Assembly: GCA_949285735.1 (NCBI GenBank)
Contig: CASEAQ010000005.1
Location: 1-64,000 of the forward strand
DNA length: 64,000 bases
DNA from: an uncultured Bacteroidales bacterium
GTDB taxonomy: Bacteria; Bacteroidota; Bacteroidia; Bacteroidales; Muribaculaceae
Reading direction: 5' to 3'
The number at the start of each line of letters is the position of its first letter. The stretch's first letter is position 1. The translations under genes and the position numbers were made by a program. This document shows, in pieces, positions 35,783 through 45,226 of this stretch. The notes beneath the pieces are model-generated. The model worked only from the letters and a program-made list of their open reading frames with translations, searched no databases and was not told where the DNA came from.

Positions 35783-38281
35783 TTATTTCACGATTACTTT
35801 CCCTGCCTTCACCGAGCCGTCTTCGCTCGTCAGTTTCATTACATACAGCCCCGTCGCCACACTGTCGTCGATTACGCAATGCACTGTGGGTGCCGGCGAC
35901 GTTTTCACACTGAACACGTTCTTCCCTGTCATATCTAAAATATCCACTTGACTGAGGGCAATGTCGCTTGCCGTCAAGGTACGTCCGTCGAAGTTGATAT
36001 GGCTGTCTGAGATTATCTCTTCGATTGCCGACGCTTGCCCGTAATCCGACGACTGGTAACGTGCATACCGCTCGTTCATTTCCATCACTTCATCCTTGGG
36101 CATCTTTTCCACCTCTTCGAGGTCGTATGTTCCAAAGGCATCTTTAAAGCGTATCATCGGGTCGAGGTGTGCGGCAAAGTTCCATGTCAATGCTTCCATC
36201 ACCGACCCCGTGCGGCGCGGATTGGCACTGGTGCGCACGGTGAATGCCTCTTGCTGCAAGCCCTCAGCCTCGCCGGGATAAAGCTCTTGGCGCAGATTCA
36301 TCGACTGCTTGCTGTTGTGTGCCGAGATGCGGGCTATATGCAAGTATTCCTCTTTCCCAGTGATGAGGTACAAGCGATAGTAAACAAACGACGACCATGC
36401 AAAACCCAAGTCGGCAGCCGAATGCCCGATGGCAATGATATGCTGCCCGATGATGCTGCGGTCGCGAGGCCAGTCGGTCTCGGCAGTCTGGTCGGTTTCG
36501 ACCGGCACGTCATACATGAATGTCCACGATGCCGTGTAAATGGCAGCCTGCTCGGCGGCTTCGAGCCACTTGCTGTCGCCAGTGAAGTCATACATGGCAA
36601 GGAACCCGTTCAAAGCCTGTTGCCCCGACTCGCTGTCGATGGTCTGCGGGTTGTCGATTACGCAAGCCACATAATAATAGGGCTTGTGAACATTTTCATA
36701 GCAAAACTCGGCAGCACGTTCCACAGTCTCCTTGTAACGCTCATCGCCGGTGGCGATATACAGTTCTATCAGGTAGCGCAAGCAGCAAGTGGTGGTGTAT
36801 TTGTTGGTATTTCCTGCCGGGTGACGACCATTGACCGTTTGGAACGGTTGGTATTCAAGATAATAGCTACCGTCGGCATTTTGGTTTTCAACAAGCCAGT
36901 TGCCAAACTTCTTGCACGCTTCGAGCCACGACGGACGCTCAATGCCGTTGCGCTTGGCAAAAGCCCAAGCCTGCAATACACCTGCCATACCGTTGCAACC
37001 TTGCCTAATCGAGGTATATGCCCAGTCGTCCCAAGTACCAACCAACGCTGCATAACGCGACTTTGGCAATCCCAAATCGCTGAGCGACTTGGTAGCCCAG
37101 AAGGTAAGCACCTTGTCGCCTGCACGTTGCCAATCTTCATTGCCCTTTTCAAATCCAGCCCTGAACAAGGCGTAGCCGGCAATTGGCTGAGACCCCACGA
37201 AGCCAAGCTCATAAGTGTTGTTGATGCACGAGAAGTCGCGCAGATTCACGCTCCACGGGAATCCAGGGGCTTTCACCTGCGAAGGTGGTGCAAGATAATA
37301 CTTGTTGACAGTCTCAATTAAACCCTCGTAGGCTGCATTCAAGTCTTCGGTATAAACCTGCGGATTATAAAGGTTGAAAGCCAACAACCAAGAATCCTCG
37401 ACAGCCGATGCGTAATTGTCGGTCTTGCCGATTTTGTAATATACTTCATAATTATGGCGGTCGAAACCTGCCTCTATCGGATGGCGGCGTTCGCCCATGC
37501 CGCCGGCACGAGTGTCATTGCCGGGATATGTGACAACGGTGGTCACGCAGTCGTTGCGACGCTTCACCACACCGATTCCGCCAAACTGGTAACCGGCATC
37601 GACAGTCACATTCTGGTGGTCGTTCATCGTGGTCTCGCACTTCGTGTCTTTGTTGATAAGGGTTATTGTCAACCCGTCGGCTTTGCGCCTTGTCATCACC
37701 ACGGACATCGTCACACGGTCTTCGCGATAAAAGAATTCATCGTCGGTCTCGATGGGCAAACCTGCCGGCAAGTTGCCAGCGTCCTCGAAGTTGCCACGAT
37801 ACCACACCGTGGGAATGAAATACTCGTTATCGGTGATTTCGGTTGTGTTGGCACTCTGTATGCCAAACGAGCTGTAAAAGCCCTCGGTATAAGGATTGGC
37901 ACCAAGTTCCGTCACGCGTATGCTGCGGTCAAGTTCAAACTCCCCGTTCCCCTTTGGCTGGTACAGGTCGGTCACTTCAAATTTCACCGTCGATGGCGTG
38001 GCATCGACCATTGCCACGGCGCGTATGTTGTCGCCCACCTTTTCACACGAGGTGTAGTTGCAATAGAAGTCCTTGTTGGTATCGATAAACAATGCCGGAT
38101 TTTGGTCGCTGCCGCCATTGAGTTCTTCGCCATACGCCGAATAGGAGATATAAAATGTACCCTCACTCGACTTGTTAACATTTAGCACGACATCGCCCGA
38201 TGTTATCGACAACTCCTGTGCCGACCCACACAATGCCGCAACCAGCAAGCCAGTGGCTAAACAGTGTCTTTTTGCATTCAT
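35783..38281 (-). CDS. Secreted (alpha/alpha)-barrel protein with type IX-like tail, unassigned glycosidase-like family (copy 2)
   Basis: First gene of the susCD operon. The 832-residue protein has a signal peptide (MNAKRHCLATGLLVAALCGSAQ), an N-terminal beta-rich domain (about 25-310), a helical toroid (about 325-740) and a C-terminal tail (about 760-832: V-D-I-L-D-M-T-G-K-N-V-F to GLYVMKLTSEDGSVKAGKVIVK) like type A sorting domains. It is a paralogue of 26596-28800 (shared V-I-D-N-P, S-E-S-G-Q and TGDSKW). The copy without tail is probably periplasmic and this one surface-directed, if a type IX system exists. The enzymatic activity is not known to me; the fold suits a GH or PL. Confidence 0.8.
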   Translation of the reverse strand: MNAKRHCLATGLLVAALCGSAQELSITSGDVVLNVNKSSEGTFYISYSAYGEELNGGSDQNPALFIDTNKDFYCNYTSCEKVGDNIRAVAMVDATPSTVKFEVTDLYQPKGNGEFELDRSIRVTELGANPYTEGFYSSFGIQSANTTEITDNEYFIPTVWYRGNFEDAGNLPAGLPIETDDEFFYREDRVTMSVVMTRRKADGLTITLINKDTKCETTMNDHQNVTVDAGYQFGGIGVVKRRNDCVTTVVTYPGNDTRAGGMGERRHPIEAGFDRHNYEVYYKIGKTDNYASAVEDSWLLAFNLYNPQVYTEDLNAAYEGLIETVNKYYLAPPSQVKAPGFPWSVNLRDFSCINNTYELGFVGSQPIAGYALFRAGFEKGNEDWQRAGDKVLTFWATKSLSDLGLPKSRYAALVGTWDDWAYTSIRQGCNGMAGVLQAWAFAKRNGIERPSWLEACKKFGNWLVENQNADGSYYLEYQPFQTVNGRHPAGNTNKYTTTCCLRYLIELYIATGDERYKETVERAAEFCYENVHKPYYYVACVIDNPQTIDSESGQQALNGFLAMYDFTGDSKWLEAAEQAAIYTASWTFMYDVPVETDQTAETDWPRDRSIIGQHIIAIGHSAADLGFAWSSFVYYRLYLITGKEEYLHIARISAHNSKQSMNLRQELYPGEAEGLQQEAFTVRTSANPRRTGSVMEALTWNFAAHLDPMIRFKDAFGTYDLEEVEKMPKDEVMEMNERYARYQSSDYGQASAIEEIISDSHINFDGRTLTASDIALSQVDILDMTGKNVFSVKTSPAPTVHCVIDDSVATGLYVMKLTSEDGSVKAGKVIVK

Positions 38282-38946
38282 ATTTCTGTTTTCTTTTTAG
38301 GTTTATGCTTTTTCGTCACGTTGCAAAATTATTATGCCACCGTCCATTCAGCTTTAAAAATTTTTCCAAAGAATAACTCAATTTTACCTTTTTTATCACC
38401 CGTTGGTGTTATGGAACAATTGGCAAAAACCAGCATTCTCACACAAGAAATGCTGTTTCCTGCCACAATAACCGTCAAAATTAATTCTATTTTGTATTTT
38501 TATGCTGTTAAGCATAGCCGTTTGGCACATAGTGTTCCTTGTCAGATGCAATTTATATGGTTAACGCACAGTATTTTCAACCGCTACCATCTCCAATGCA
38601 CCATGCACGGCAATTCCCTTATTCCGCGCATACCGTAGCCTCAATCCATTACTTTGTTTCTGTCAAAAAATTGCTCGATTCTTCCAAACTGGCATTGATG
38701 CAGGGCAGAATGAGTAGTATTTATTATCTTTACATAAAATAAGCGCGCATGAGATGGCAAGGAGTTCCCAACCTCCAAAACTAATTTGCGCATTATCTTT
38801 AGAAACTGTTTGAATTTTGTATGGAAAAGGTGTCGCCCTCCTTAACCTAATTGTCAATTGTTCCATTCCAAACCAACGGACAAAAATCAAAACATTTTCT
38901 TTTGACTAAAACAAGGCTACGACCAAAATATATTACCTATAACATA
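38282..38946. promoter_or_regulatory. 665-bp divergent intergenic region upstream of the susCD operon and its regulator
   Basis: No convincing gene is present. The complement of 38324-38331 reads TAATTTTG, a match to the -7 box TAnnTTTG for the leftward susCD operon, giving a leader of roughly 35 bases; no clear -33 TTTG is seen. For the regulator on the plus strand only near-matches (TATCTTTA) are visible. The size suggests regulatory content for the AraC-type output domain, but no operator repeat could be fixed by eye. Confidence 0.45.
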
Positions 38947-41900
38947 ATGCCTAACGACAAGTTGATGAATCGCAGAACTAACAAAATCATAAATTGTACA
39001 CTGCTATTGCTGTGCACACTGTTGCTTTCGCTACATATTAATGCCAACAAAGCCTATTACTTCAGCCACATCGATATTGAAGACGGGCTGTCGCAAAACT
39101 CTGTCAACTGCATATTGCAAGACTCAAAAGGGTTCATGTGGTTTGGAACGAAAAACGGGTTGAACCGCTTCGACGGATACTCTTTCAAGATTTACACTCG
39201 CGGCGACACGATGTCGGGGCTTGGAAACAGCACCATCAACTGCATCTCGCAAGACGAGGATGAGATGCTGTGGATAGGAACCGACAAAGGTGTATATGTC
39301 TATGACCCAAAAAGCCGACAAATTCACTTTTCTCGATGTACAAACTCCCGAGAACATGCCATTGGTGAGCAACGTGGTGAATATGTGCTTCAACGGCGAC
39401 GACGTGTGGATTTTGTCGGGGATAGATTTGTATGTGTACTCCAAAACCGAAAAAGTCCTGAAATCGGCAAAAAACGATTTGAAGAAATTCTCGGATATGG
39501 TTCCATCGGGGATATATCTCGACAACGACTGCCTGTACATAAGCATTCCTAAATATGGCATTGTGAAGTACCAAGACAAGATCTATTCCTCTTTCTACAA
39601 ATACACAACGAACCGCATCACAAGCATGATTAGCTTCCGCAACAAGTTGGTTGCCGGAACATCTTCAAACGGCGTATTGGTGATTGACAAATACACTGCC
39701 GACGCCCAAAGCGTGAACCTCGAAAACATCGGCACAAAAGAGACAGCCGAGAATCCGCTGGTTCACGACATGGCAACCGTCAACGACAATGTGTGGATTG
39801 GCACCGAAAACGGCATATTCATCTACAACGGTATCGAGATTGTGGCAAACCTCGTGCACAGCCCCAATGATATGTTTTCGCTCTCCAACAATGCCGTATA
39901 TGCCATCATGCAAGACCGCGACAAGGGTATATGGGTGGGGAGCTACTTTGGCGGCATCGATTATATGTCGAAACACAGTTCCACCTTCAGGAAATATTAC
40001 CCCACCGAAAATCCACATTCCATAAGCGGACTCCGGGTGAGGGAAATGTGCCGCGACAACCAAGGCTTCATATGGGTTGCCACCGAAGATGCAGGCCTCA
40101 ACCGCTTCGACCCCCACACCAAGCAATTTGAACGCATTCCGTATGGCAAAGGACAATCGTCATTGGCATACTACAATATACAGTGCCTCTCGCTCGACGG
40201 TAATGACCTGTGGATTGGATACTACCACAAGGGCATCGACGTGATGGACCTGGAAACACGCAAGGTGAGGCACTACGAGCAAAGCCCATTGCCCGGCTCG
40301 CTCGACAACAACGATATCTTCTCGATATACACCGACAACTCGGGGCGCACTTGGATTGGCACTTCCACAGGAGCCTTACAATATGACCCTCGGCACGACA
40401 ACTTCAGGAAATGTGACAAAATAGGCACATTCTACATAAGCGACATACAGGAAGACGTCGAGGGGCACTTGTGGTTTGCCACATACAACATTGGCGCAAT
40501 CAGGTATAATCCCGTCACAAAAGCGATAAAGCAGTTTAGCTACAACCCTGCCGACTCGACATCGATATGCTACAACCGCATCACGACGATTTTCCTTGAC
40601 CATGCCAACAGGTTGTGGTTTGGCTCGGAAGATGGCGGATTGTGCCTCTACGACAGCAAGACCGAGACATTCAACCAAATAACCACTGCCGACGGGCTGC
40701 CCAGCAATGTGGTACACAAGATACTCGAAGACAAGGAGCAACGGTTGTGGATAAGCACCAACAACGGATTGGCAAACTACGACCCAGCCACACGCACAAT
40801 ACGCAACTATAACACGTCGAATGGGTTGCCAAGCAAGCAATTCAACTACAACTCGGGCATCTCGACCGACGACGGGATGCTATACTTCGGCAACATTAAC
40901 GGAATGATTGCATTCTTCCCTCACGACTTGAGCAATGGCAACAAGAAACAGCAAGTGACGTTGACCGAGTTTAAAATATACAACCAGGATGTCGAAATAG
41001 GTGACGACGATGCTCCGCTCACCGAGGCAATCCCCTACTCAAAGACTGCCAACCTAAAATATAACGAGTCGTCGTTCAGTATCAAGTTCTCACTACTCGA
41101 CTATGCGGCAACCGAGACCAACCGCTTTGCCTACAAACTCGAAGGTATCGACAAGGACTGGATATATACCGACAACCATCAAGTGTCGTATAGCAACATA
41201 AGCCCAGGCAAATACCAGTTCAAAGTAAAAACCAACAATAACAAGCACCCCGACAGCAACCCCGAAACACTCTTGGAGATAAACATCATGCCACCATGGT
41301 GGAAAACTGGGATTGCAAAGTCGCTGTATATCGTGTTGTGCCTATGTGTGTGCTATATCGCATTCCGCACATACCGCACAAAATCAAAGCAGAAACAAAT
41401 AAAACAGATGGAAAAGCAAGAGCAAGAGAAACAAAAAGAAATATATAACGCAAAAATTGACTTTTTCACAAACATCGCTCATGAGATACGCACCCCTCTG
41501 ACACTCATCAAAATACCCCTTGATGCAGTACTGAACGGAAACTCCGACGCGCATAAAACCAAAGACTACCTGCAAATCATAAAGCGTAACACCGACCGCC
41601 TGTATGACCTCATCAACCAGTTGCTCGACTTCCGCAAAACCGAGTCGAACATTCGAAAACTACACATGGAGGAGGTTGACATAAACTCGCTTATCAGCGA
41701 AACTCTCGTTCGCTTCAAACCGACGATGGAGCAAAACGGCTTAACCATCAATCTGTCGTTACCCGAAATCCACATCTCTGCAGTTATCGACAAGGAAGCC
41801 ATAACCAAGGTGTGCAGCAACTTGTTCACAAACACCATCAAATATGCCAAGTCTTATGTCAACATCTCATTGAGCAAGAACGACAAGTTCAAATATTTCG

Positions 41901-43030
41901 AGATACGCGTAAGCAACGACGGCAATCCCATTCCACAAGAATACCGCCAAAAGATATTTGAGGCATTCTTCCAAGTGGGCCTGAACCACAATCCGCAACG
42001 TTCGGGGTCGGGGCTTGGGCTTGCTTTGGCTCAGTCGCTTGTGCAGCTGCACAATGGACGCATATTTGTTGACAGCGAGGCTCCCGACACTTCGTTTGTG
42101 GTACAAATACCGATGGGAACACAAGCAATTCAAGAAAATGCCGATGCAGCAACGCTGCCGTTGCCTGAACAAGAAACAGCTACCTCCGAAGAAGATAAAC
42201 TGGCAGAGAAAGACAACCCGCAAGAAAGCGAAGCAAAGGCCGACAAAGCCGCAGCACAAGGACGTTGCTCGGTGCTTATCGCCGAGGACAACGAGGAGCT
42301 GCTCAAGTTCATAGCCGACACGCTATCGCGCAACTACATCGTCCACACAGCATCAAATGGCGCCGAGGCGCTGAAAATACTCGAAACAGAAAAAATCGAT
42401 GTAGTAGTGTCGGACATAATTATGCCTATAATGGACGGCATCGACTTGTGCAACAGCATCACGTCGAGCTTGCAAATGTGTCATATCCCAGTAATATTGC
42501 TCACAGCCCGCACCAACATGGATAGCAAAATCACAGCCCTGAAAAACGGGGCTGCCGCCTACATCGAGAAACCGTTTGCAATGGAAATGCTCGAAGCCCA
42601 AATAGAGAACCTCATCGAAAATCACAACAAATTGCGGAAAAACTTTGCACAGAATCCGTTTATCGACTCGGTGACGATGGCGCGCAACAAGACTGACGAG
42701 AAATTCCTTAACAAACTGACCGACATAATTCTTGCCAATCTTGATGTTGAAAATTTCAACGTAGATGAACTGGCAAGCGAGATGAACATGAGCCGAACAA
42801 GCCTGCACCGCAAGCTCAAAGAGATTTCAGGCTTGACTCCGGGCGACTTCATACGTGTGGTGAGATTGAAAAAGGCAGCCGAATTGTTGCAAAACGGAGA
42901 ATACCGCATCAACGAAATTTGCATTCTTGTGGGATTCCACAGCCAATCCTACTTCACCAAAAGTTTCCAAAAGCAATTTGGCGTATTGCCCAAACAGTTT
43001 GCCAAGTCAACGCCACAGCGAAACACATAA
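38947..43030 (+). pseudogene. Hybrid two-component system regulator (HTCS), frameshifted by one extra A
   Basis: Two overlapping frames make one protein of about 1360 residues. Frame 1 from ATG 38947 has a signal anchor (ATG 38965 is an alternative) and the first Reg_prop blades (DIEDGLSQNSVNCILQDSKGFMWFGT) up to the A5 run at 39309-39313; frame 2 continues from there to 43030. Removing one A gives D-P-K-A-D-K-F-T-F-L-D and restores the frame. Later domains are intact: further propeller repeats, Y_Y_Y domain, a membrane helix near 41305-41370, histidine kinase with phospho-His codon at 41480-41482 (NIAHEIRTPLTL), ATPase (GSGLGLALAQ), receiver with Asp at 42413-42415 (SDIIMPIMDG) and AraC HTH (about 42740-43000). 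It would sense the PUL sugar in the periplasm and switch on the operons. The lesion may be real or a homopolymer sequencing error. Confidence 0.85.
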
Positions 43031-43042
43031 CAGTACGCAGCT

Positions 43043-43070
43043 CGTGACTGTGTCACGGTTCTTTTATTTA
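43043..43070 (+). terminator. Terminator after the HTCS regulator
   Basis: CGTGAC (43043-43048) pairs with GTCACG (43052-43057) around a 3-base loop, followed by GTTCTTTTATTT. It lies 13 bases after the stop codon. The short stem makes this moderately strong. Confidence 0.6.
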
Positions 43071-43108
43071 AAACATGATGACTATATGCTACGGAATACG
43101 GCAGCCCG

Positions 43109-43410
43109 GGGCGGCGAAGCCGTCCAACTATGCCTTAACCGATGGTGACGCAGCCCCACGCAGTGGGCAAGGAACCGTCGGATAACTATCACCACCAAGT
43201 CCAGGGCCTCGAAGAGGTCCAACGGAACTCCATAGCTATTCTTGTGTAAAAGGGAAAACGCACATATCCACCACATTGCTTAGCACTACCCAAGCGACAC
43301 GTTGGACCTCTTCGAGGCCCAGCTGCGTGGGTGGGTTCGTTCTGAGGGTTCCTTGCCATAAAGGGCTGCGTCACCCTCAGTTAGCACAAAGTTGGACGGC
43401 TTCGCCGCCC
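43109..43410. repeat. Nested inverted-repeat cluster of four REP-like hairpins
   Basis: Four 20-bp units occur as two inverted pairs. Outer pair: 43109-43128 (minus orientation) and 43391-43410 (plus), identical, gttggacggcttcgccgccc. Inner pair: 43204-43223 (minus) and 43301-43320 (plus), identical, gttggacctcttcgaggccc. Each unit folds as GGAC-N-N-C-TTC-G-N-N-G with the variable stem bases changed on both sides (GG/CC against CT/AG), so pairing is conserved. Additional inverted stretches lie between them: GGTGACGCAGCCC (43144-43156) with GGGCTGCGTCACC (43363-43375 region) and GGCAAGGAACC with GGTTCCTTGCC. No coding gene is present. It resembles REP/BIME elements placed between genes. Confidence 0.8.
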
Positions 43411-43449
43411 TCAATTTTATTTTTCCGTGGGATATATCATTATTAGCAA

Positions 43450-43473
43450 TAGAGCCGTGGCGTGCCGCGGCTC
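43450..43473. other. GC-rich hairpin of unknown role
   Basis: AGAGCCGTGG (43450-43459) pairs with CCGCGGCTCT (43464-43473), one T-G pair, 4-base loop. No T-run follows on either strand, so a terminator role is doubtful. It lies between the inverted-repeat cluster and the tRNA-Tyr terminator. Confidence 0.5.
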
Positions 43474-43537
43474 TGCTACTGCCACAATACCCAGCAGAAT
43501 TTGCTCGGATGAGCCGAAGGATGTAAGGAGGAAAAGG

Positions 43538-43573
43538 AAAGGGCTACATCACAATGTTGTGACATAGCCCTTT
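43538..43573 (-). terminator. Terminator of tRNA-Tyr
   Basis: On the minus strand AAAGGGCTATGTCACAA pairs with TTGTGATGTAGCCCTTT (two G-U pairs) with a very short loop, followed by a pyrimidine-rich tract (TTTCCTTTTCCTCC). It starts 7 bases beyond the tRNA 3' end. Confidence 0.8.
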
Positions 43574-43579
43574 ATTGTG

Positions 43580-43662
43580 TGGGTGGTGATGGATTCGAAC
43601 CACCGAAGGTGAAAACCAGCAGATTTACAGTCTGCCCCATTTGGCCGCTCTGGAAACCACCC
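43580..43662 (-). tRNA. tRNA-Tyr (anticodon GTA)
   Basis: On the minus strand the cloverleaf closes with acceptor GGGTGGT (43662-43656) against ACCACCC (43587-43581) and discriminator A (43580). The anticodon arm CAGACTGTAAATCTG shows anticodon GTA, the T-arm is GGTGG-TTCGAAT-CCATC, and the long variable arm fits a class II tRNA as expected for bacterial tRNA-Tyr. CCA is not encoded (CAC follows). Confidence 0.96.
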
Positions 43663-43679
43663 ATTGCCAAATTGCGGTG

Positions 43680-43687
43680 CAAAGTTA
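43680..43687 (-). promoter_or_regulatory. Candidate -7 box of tRNA-Tyr, inside the ribH stop region
   Basis: The complement of 43680-43687 reads TAACTTTG, matching TAnnTTTG, and lies 18-25 bases before the tRNA 5' end. Its first three bases are the ribH stop codon. No -33 TTG is evident at 19-21 bases. Confidence 0.5.
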
Positions 43688-44215
43688 GCTATTTTTTTCG
43701 TAACTTGAAAATCTTTCAGAGGTTTTTTTTATGCTTTTTAGCGTAAAGTCATACATTTTTATTGCGCATTCGGCTGCCTCCTCCCCTTTGTTGCCAAGGC
43801 AACCGCCAGCACGGTCAAGTGCCTGCTGCTCGTTGTCGGTGGTAAGCACGCCAAAGATGACAGGCGTCTTGGCGGCGGCATTCAAGCGGGTTATGCCCGA
43901 GGTGACACTGCTGCACACGTAGTCGAAATGTGCCGTGTCGCCACGAATAACGCAGCCGAGCACGACTATCCCCACATAACCTCCCAATTTAATGAGCTGG
44001 GCGGCGGCATAAGTCAACTCGACCGTGCCAGGCACCCTGAATACGTCTATCATGTCGGCAGCCACGCCTGCCTCGCAGAATTTCTTGAGTGCCCCGTCGA
44101 GCAACGCATCGGTTATATGACTGTTCCACTCGGCAGCCACAACGGCAAACCTGGCATCTTGAAGATTGACCGACGGCAATTTGCTTCCGTCTTTGGTTTT
44201 CAATTTTGTTGACAT
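43685..44215 (-). CDS. ribH: 6,7-dimethyl-8-ribityllumazine synthase
   Basis: The 176-residue protein (ATG 44215; an ATG 14 codons upstream would overlap the preceding gene and adds no conserved sequence) is lumazine synthase, the penultimate step of riboflavin synthesis. Conserved segments are FAVVAAEWNSHITDALLDGA, VFRVPGTVELTYAAAQL, VVLGCVIRGDTAHFDYVC, GITRLNAAAKTPVIFGVLTTDNEQQALDRAGG and NKGEEAAECAIKM. The phosphate- and substrate-binding residues are all present. Last gene of a four-gene leftward operon (46838 to 43685), 23 bases after the TPR gene; tRNA-Tyr follows. Confidence 0.95.
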   Translation of the reverse strand: MSTKLKTKDGSKLPSVNLQDARFAVVAAEWNSHITDALLDGALKKFCEAGVAADMIDVFRVPGTVELTYAAAQLIKLGGYVGIVVLGCVIRGDTAHFDYVCSSVTSGITRLNAAAKTPVIFGVLTTDNEQQALDRAGGCLGNKGEEAAECAIKMYDFTLKSIKKTSERFSSYEKNS

Positions 44216-44238
44216 ATATCTGTGTGTAGTTTTATCGT

Positions 44239-45204
44239 TCAAAACAATTTCTTCCAAAGCGACATTATATCGAACGTGCTTTTTTCCTGATCGGCAAGAA
44301 GCGTCTTTATCTCTTCGGCTTCGGCAACAGCATCCATCCTCTCGGCAAGCGGCAACACCGAACGCAGCAATTGCTCACCGGCGGCGCGGCGGTTGGCAAG
44401 ATGCAACAACGCCTGCCCCAAATTGATGGATATGCGCAACTCCTTGTGCCCCATCGACGCGCTCACGCGTTTCTGGTAGCGCAACGCCTTGGTGTAGAAC
44501 TTCACCGCATCGCGGTAGTTACCCATCTTCAAGTGTATATCCCCCTCGGCGGTGATGCTGTCAACAAGGCTTCCTATGGCTTCGGTCACTCCTGCCGACA
44601 CCTTGCCTTGATACAGCTCGGTTGCCACTTGGTAATGGGCAAGCACGTTCATCTTCTTCAGTTTCGACTTATACACCTCGGTCGATGCCTCGACTGCCAT
44701 CATCAGCGCGGGGGTGAAACGCTCCCCGTCCTTCTTGGCGAGCCGCTCATATAGCTTCTGCGCCTTGTCGAGTTCCCTTTCGGCTTTACGGTTCTCACCC
44801 ATCGAGTAATGGGCGAGGGCGAGCAGGTAAATCGCTGAAGCCACCATCGAAAGGTATTCTATACTGCTGCGGTCGTCGGTGTTGACAAGCGTGCGCAACG
44901 TATCGATACCCTCGGCAACCACGTCGGCATACTCTCCCCTCTCCGACAGCATCCACATTCTCACGAGCTGCGTCCATGCAAGGCGCAAGCCGCAACTCTG
45001 CATGTGCATCTCTTCCGCCATATCGTCAACTATGGCAGCCGCCGCAACCATGTCGCCAGCCTTCAGCAAACCGACTACCCGAGCCACTCTCTCATCGAGC
45101 AGCAAGGCATTGAGTTCGACACAATCGCCGTCGTCGGGCGACTTCTTGGGAGCAGCCTCATTATACACTTTGGGCAACAGCACGTCAAGGGTTAAAAGTT
45201 TCAT
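44239..45204 (-). CDS. Tetratricopeptide-repeat protein
   Basis: The start MKLLTLDVLLPKVYN at 45204 is chosen because residues upstream in the frame are Arg/Pro-rich and not protein-like, and it leaves 22 bases to the preceding stop. The 321-residue product consists largely of paired helices of TPR type (IYLLALAHYSMGENRKAERELDKAQKLYERL, GDIHLKMGNYRDAVKFYTKALRYQKRV, LRISINLGQALLHLANRRAAGEQLLRSVLPLAERM). No signal peptide, so probably a cytosolic scaffold. TPR proteins directly before ribH are known in Bacteroidota, but the function is not established. Confidence 0.8.
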   Translation of the reverse strand: MKLLTLDVLLPKVYNEAAPKKSPDDGDCVELNALLLDERVARVVGLLKAGDMVAAAAIVDDMAEEMHMQSCGLRLAWTQLVRMWMLSERGEYADVVAEGIDTLRTLVNTDDRSSIEYLSMVASAIYLLALAHYSMGENRKAERELDKAQKLYERLAKKDGERFTPALMMAVEASTEVYKSKLKKMNVLAHYQVATELYQGKVSAGVTEAIGSLVDSITAEGDIHLKMGNYRDAVKFYTKALRYQKRVSASMGHKELRISINLGQALLHLANRRAAGEQLLRSVLPLAERMDAVAEAEEIKTLLADQEKSTFDIMSLWKKLF

Positions 45205-45226
45205 GCGCGTATTATAAACGATTGAT

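Noticed and set aside
38663..38890. 75-residue minus-strand gene in the regulator's upstream region
   Set aside because: No promoter, no signal or domain, unusual composition, and it lies in a regulatory gap.
39309..39313. Programmed ribosomal frameshift in the HTCS gene
   Set aside because: The classic slippery X-XXY-YYZ site would give -1; the sequence requires +1, and no pause structure or rare-codon context is evident.
43109..43410. CRISPR array
   Set aside because: The repeats are in inverted pairs of two variants with unequal gaps, not direct repeats with regular spacers, and no cas genes are present.
43450..43473. Terminator
   Set aside because: Stem is good but neither side has a T-run; kept only as a hairpin.
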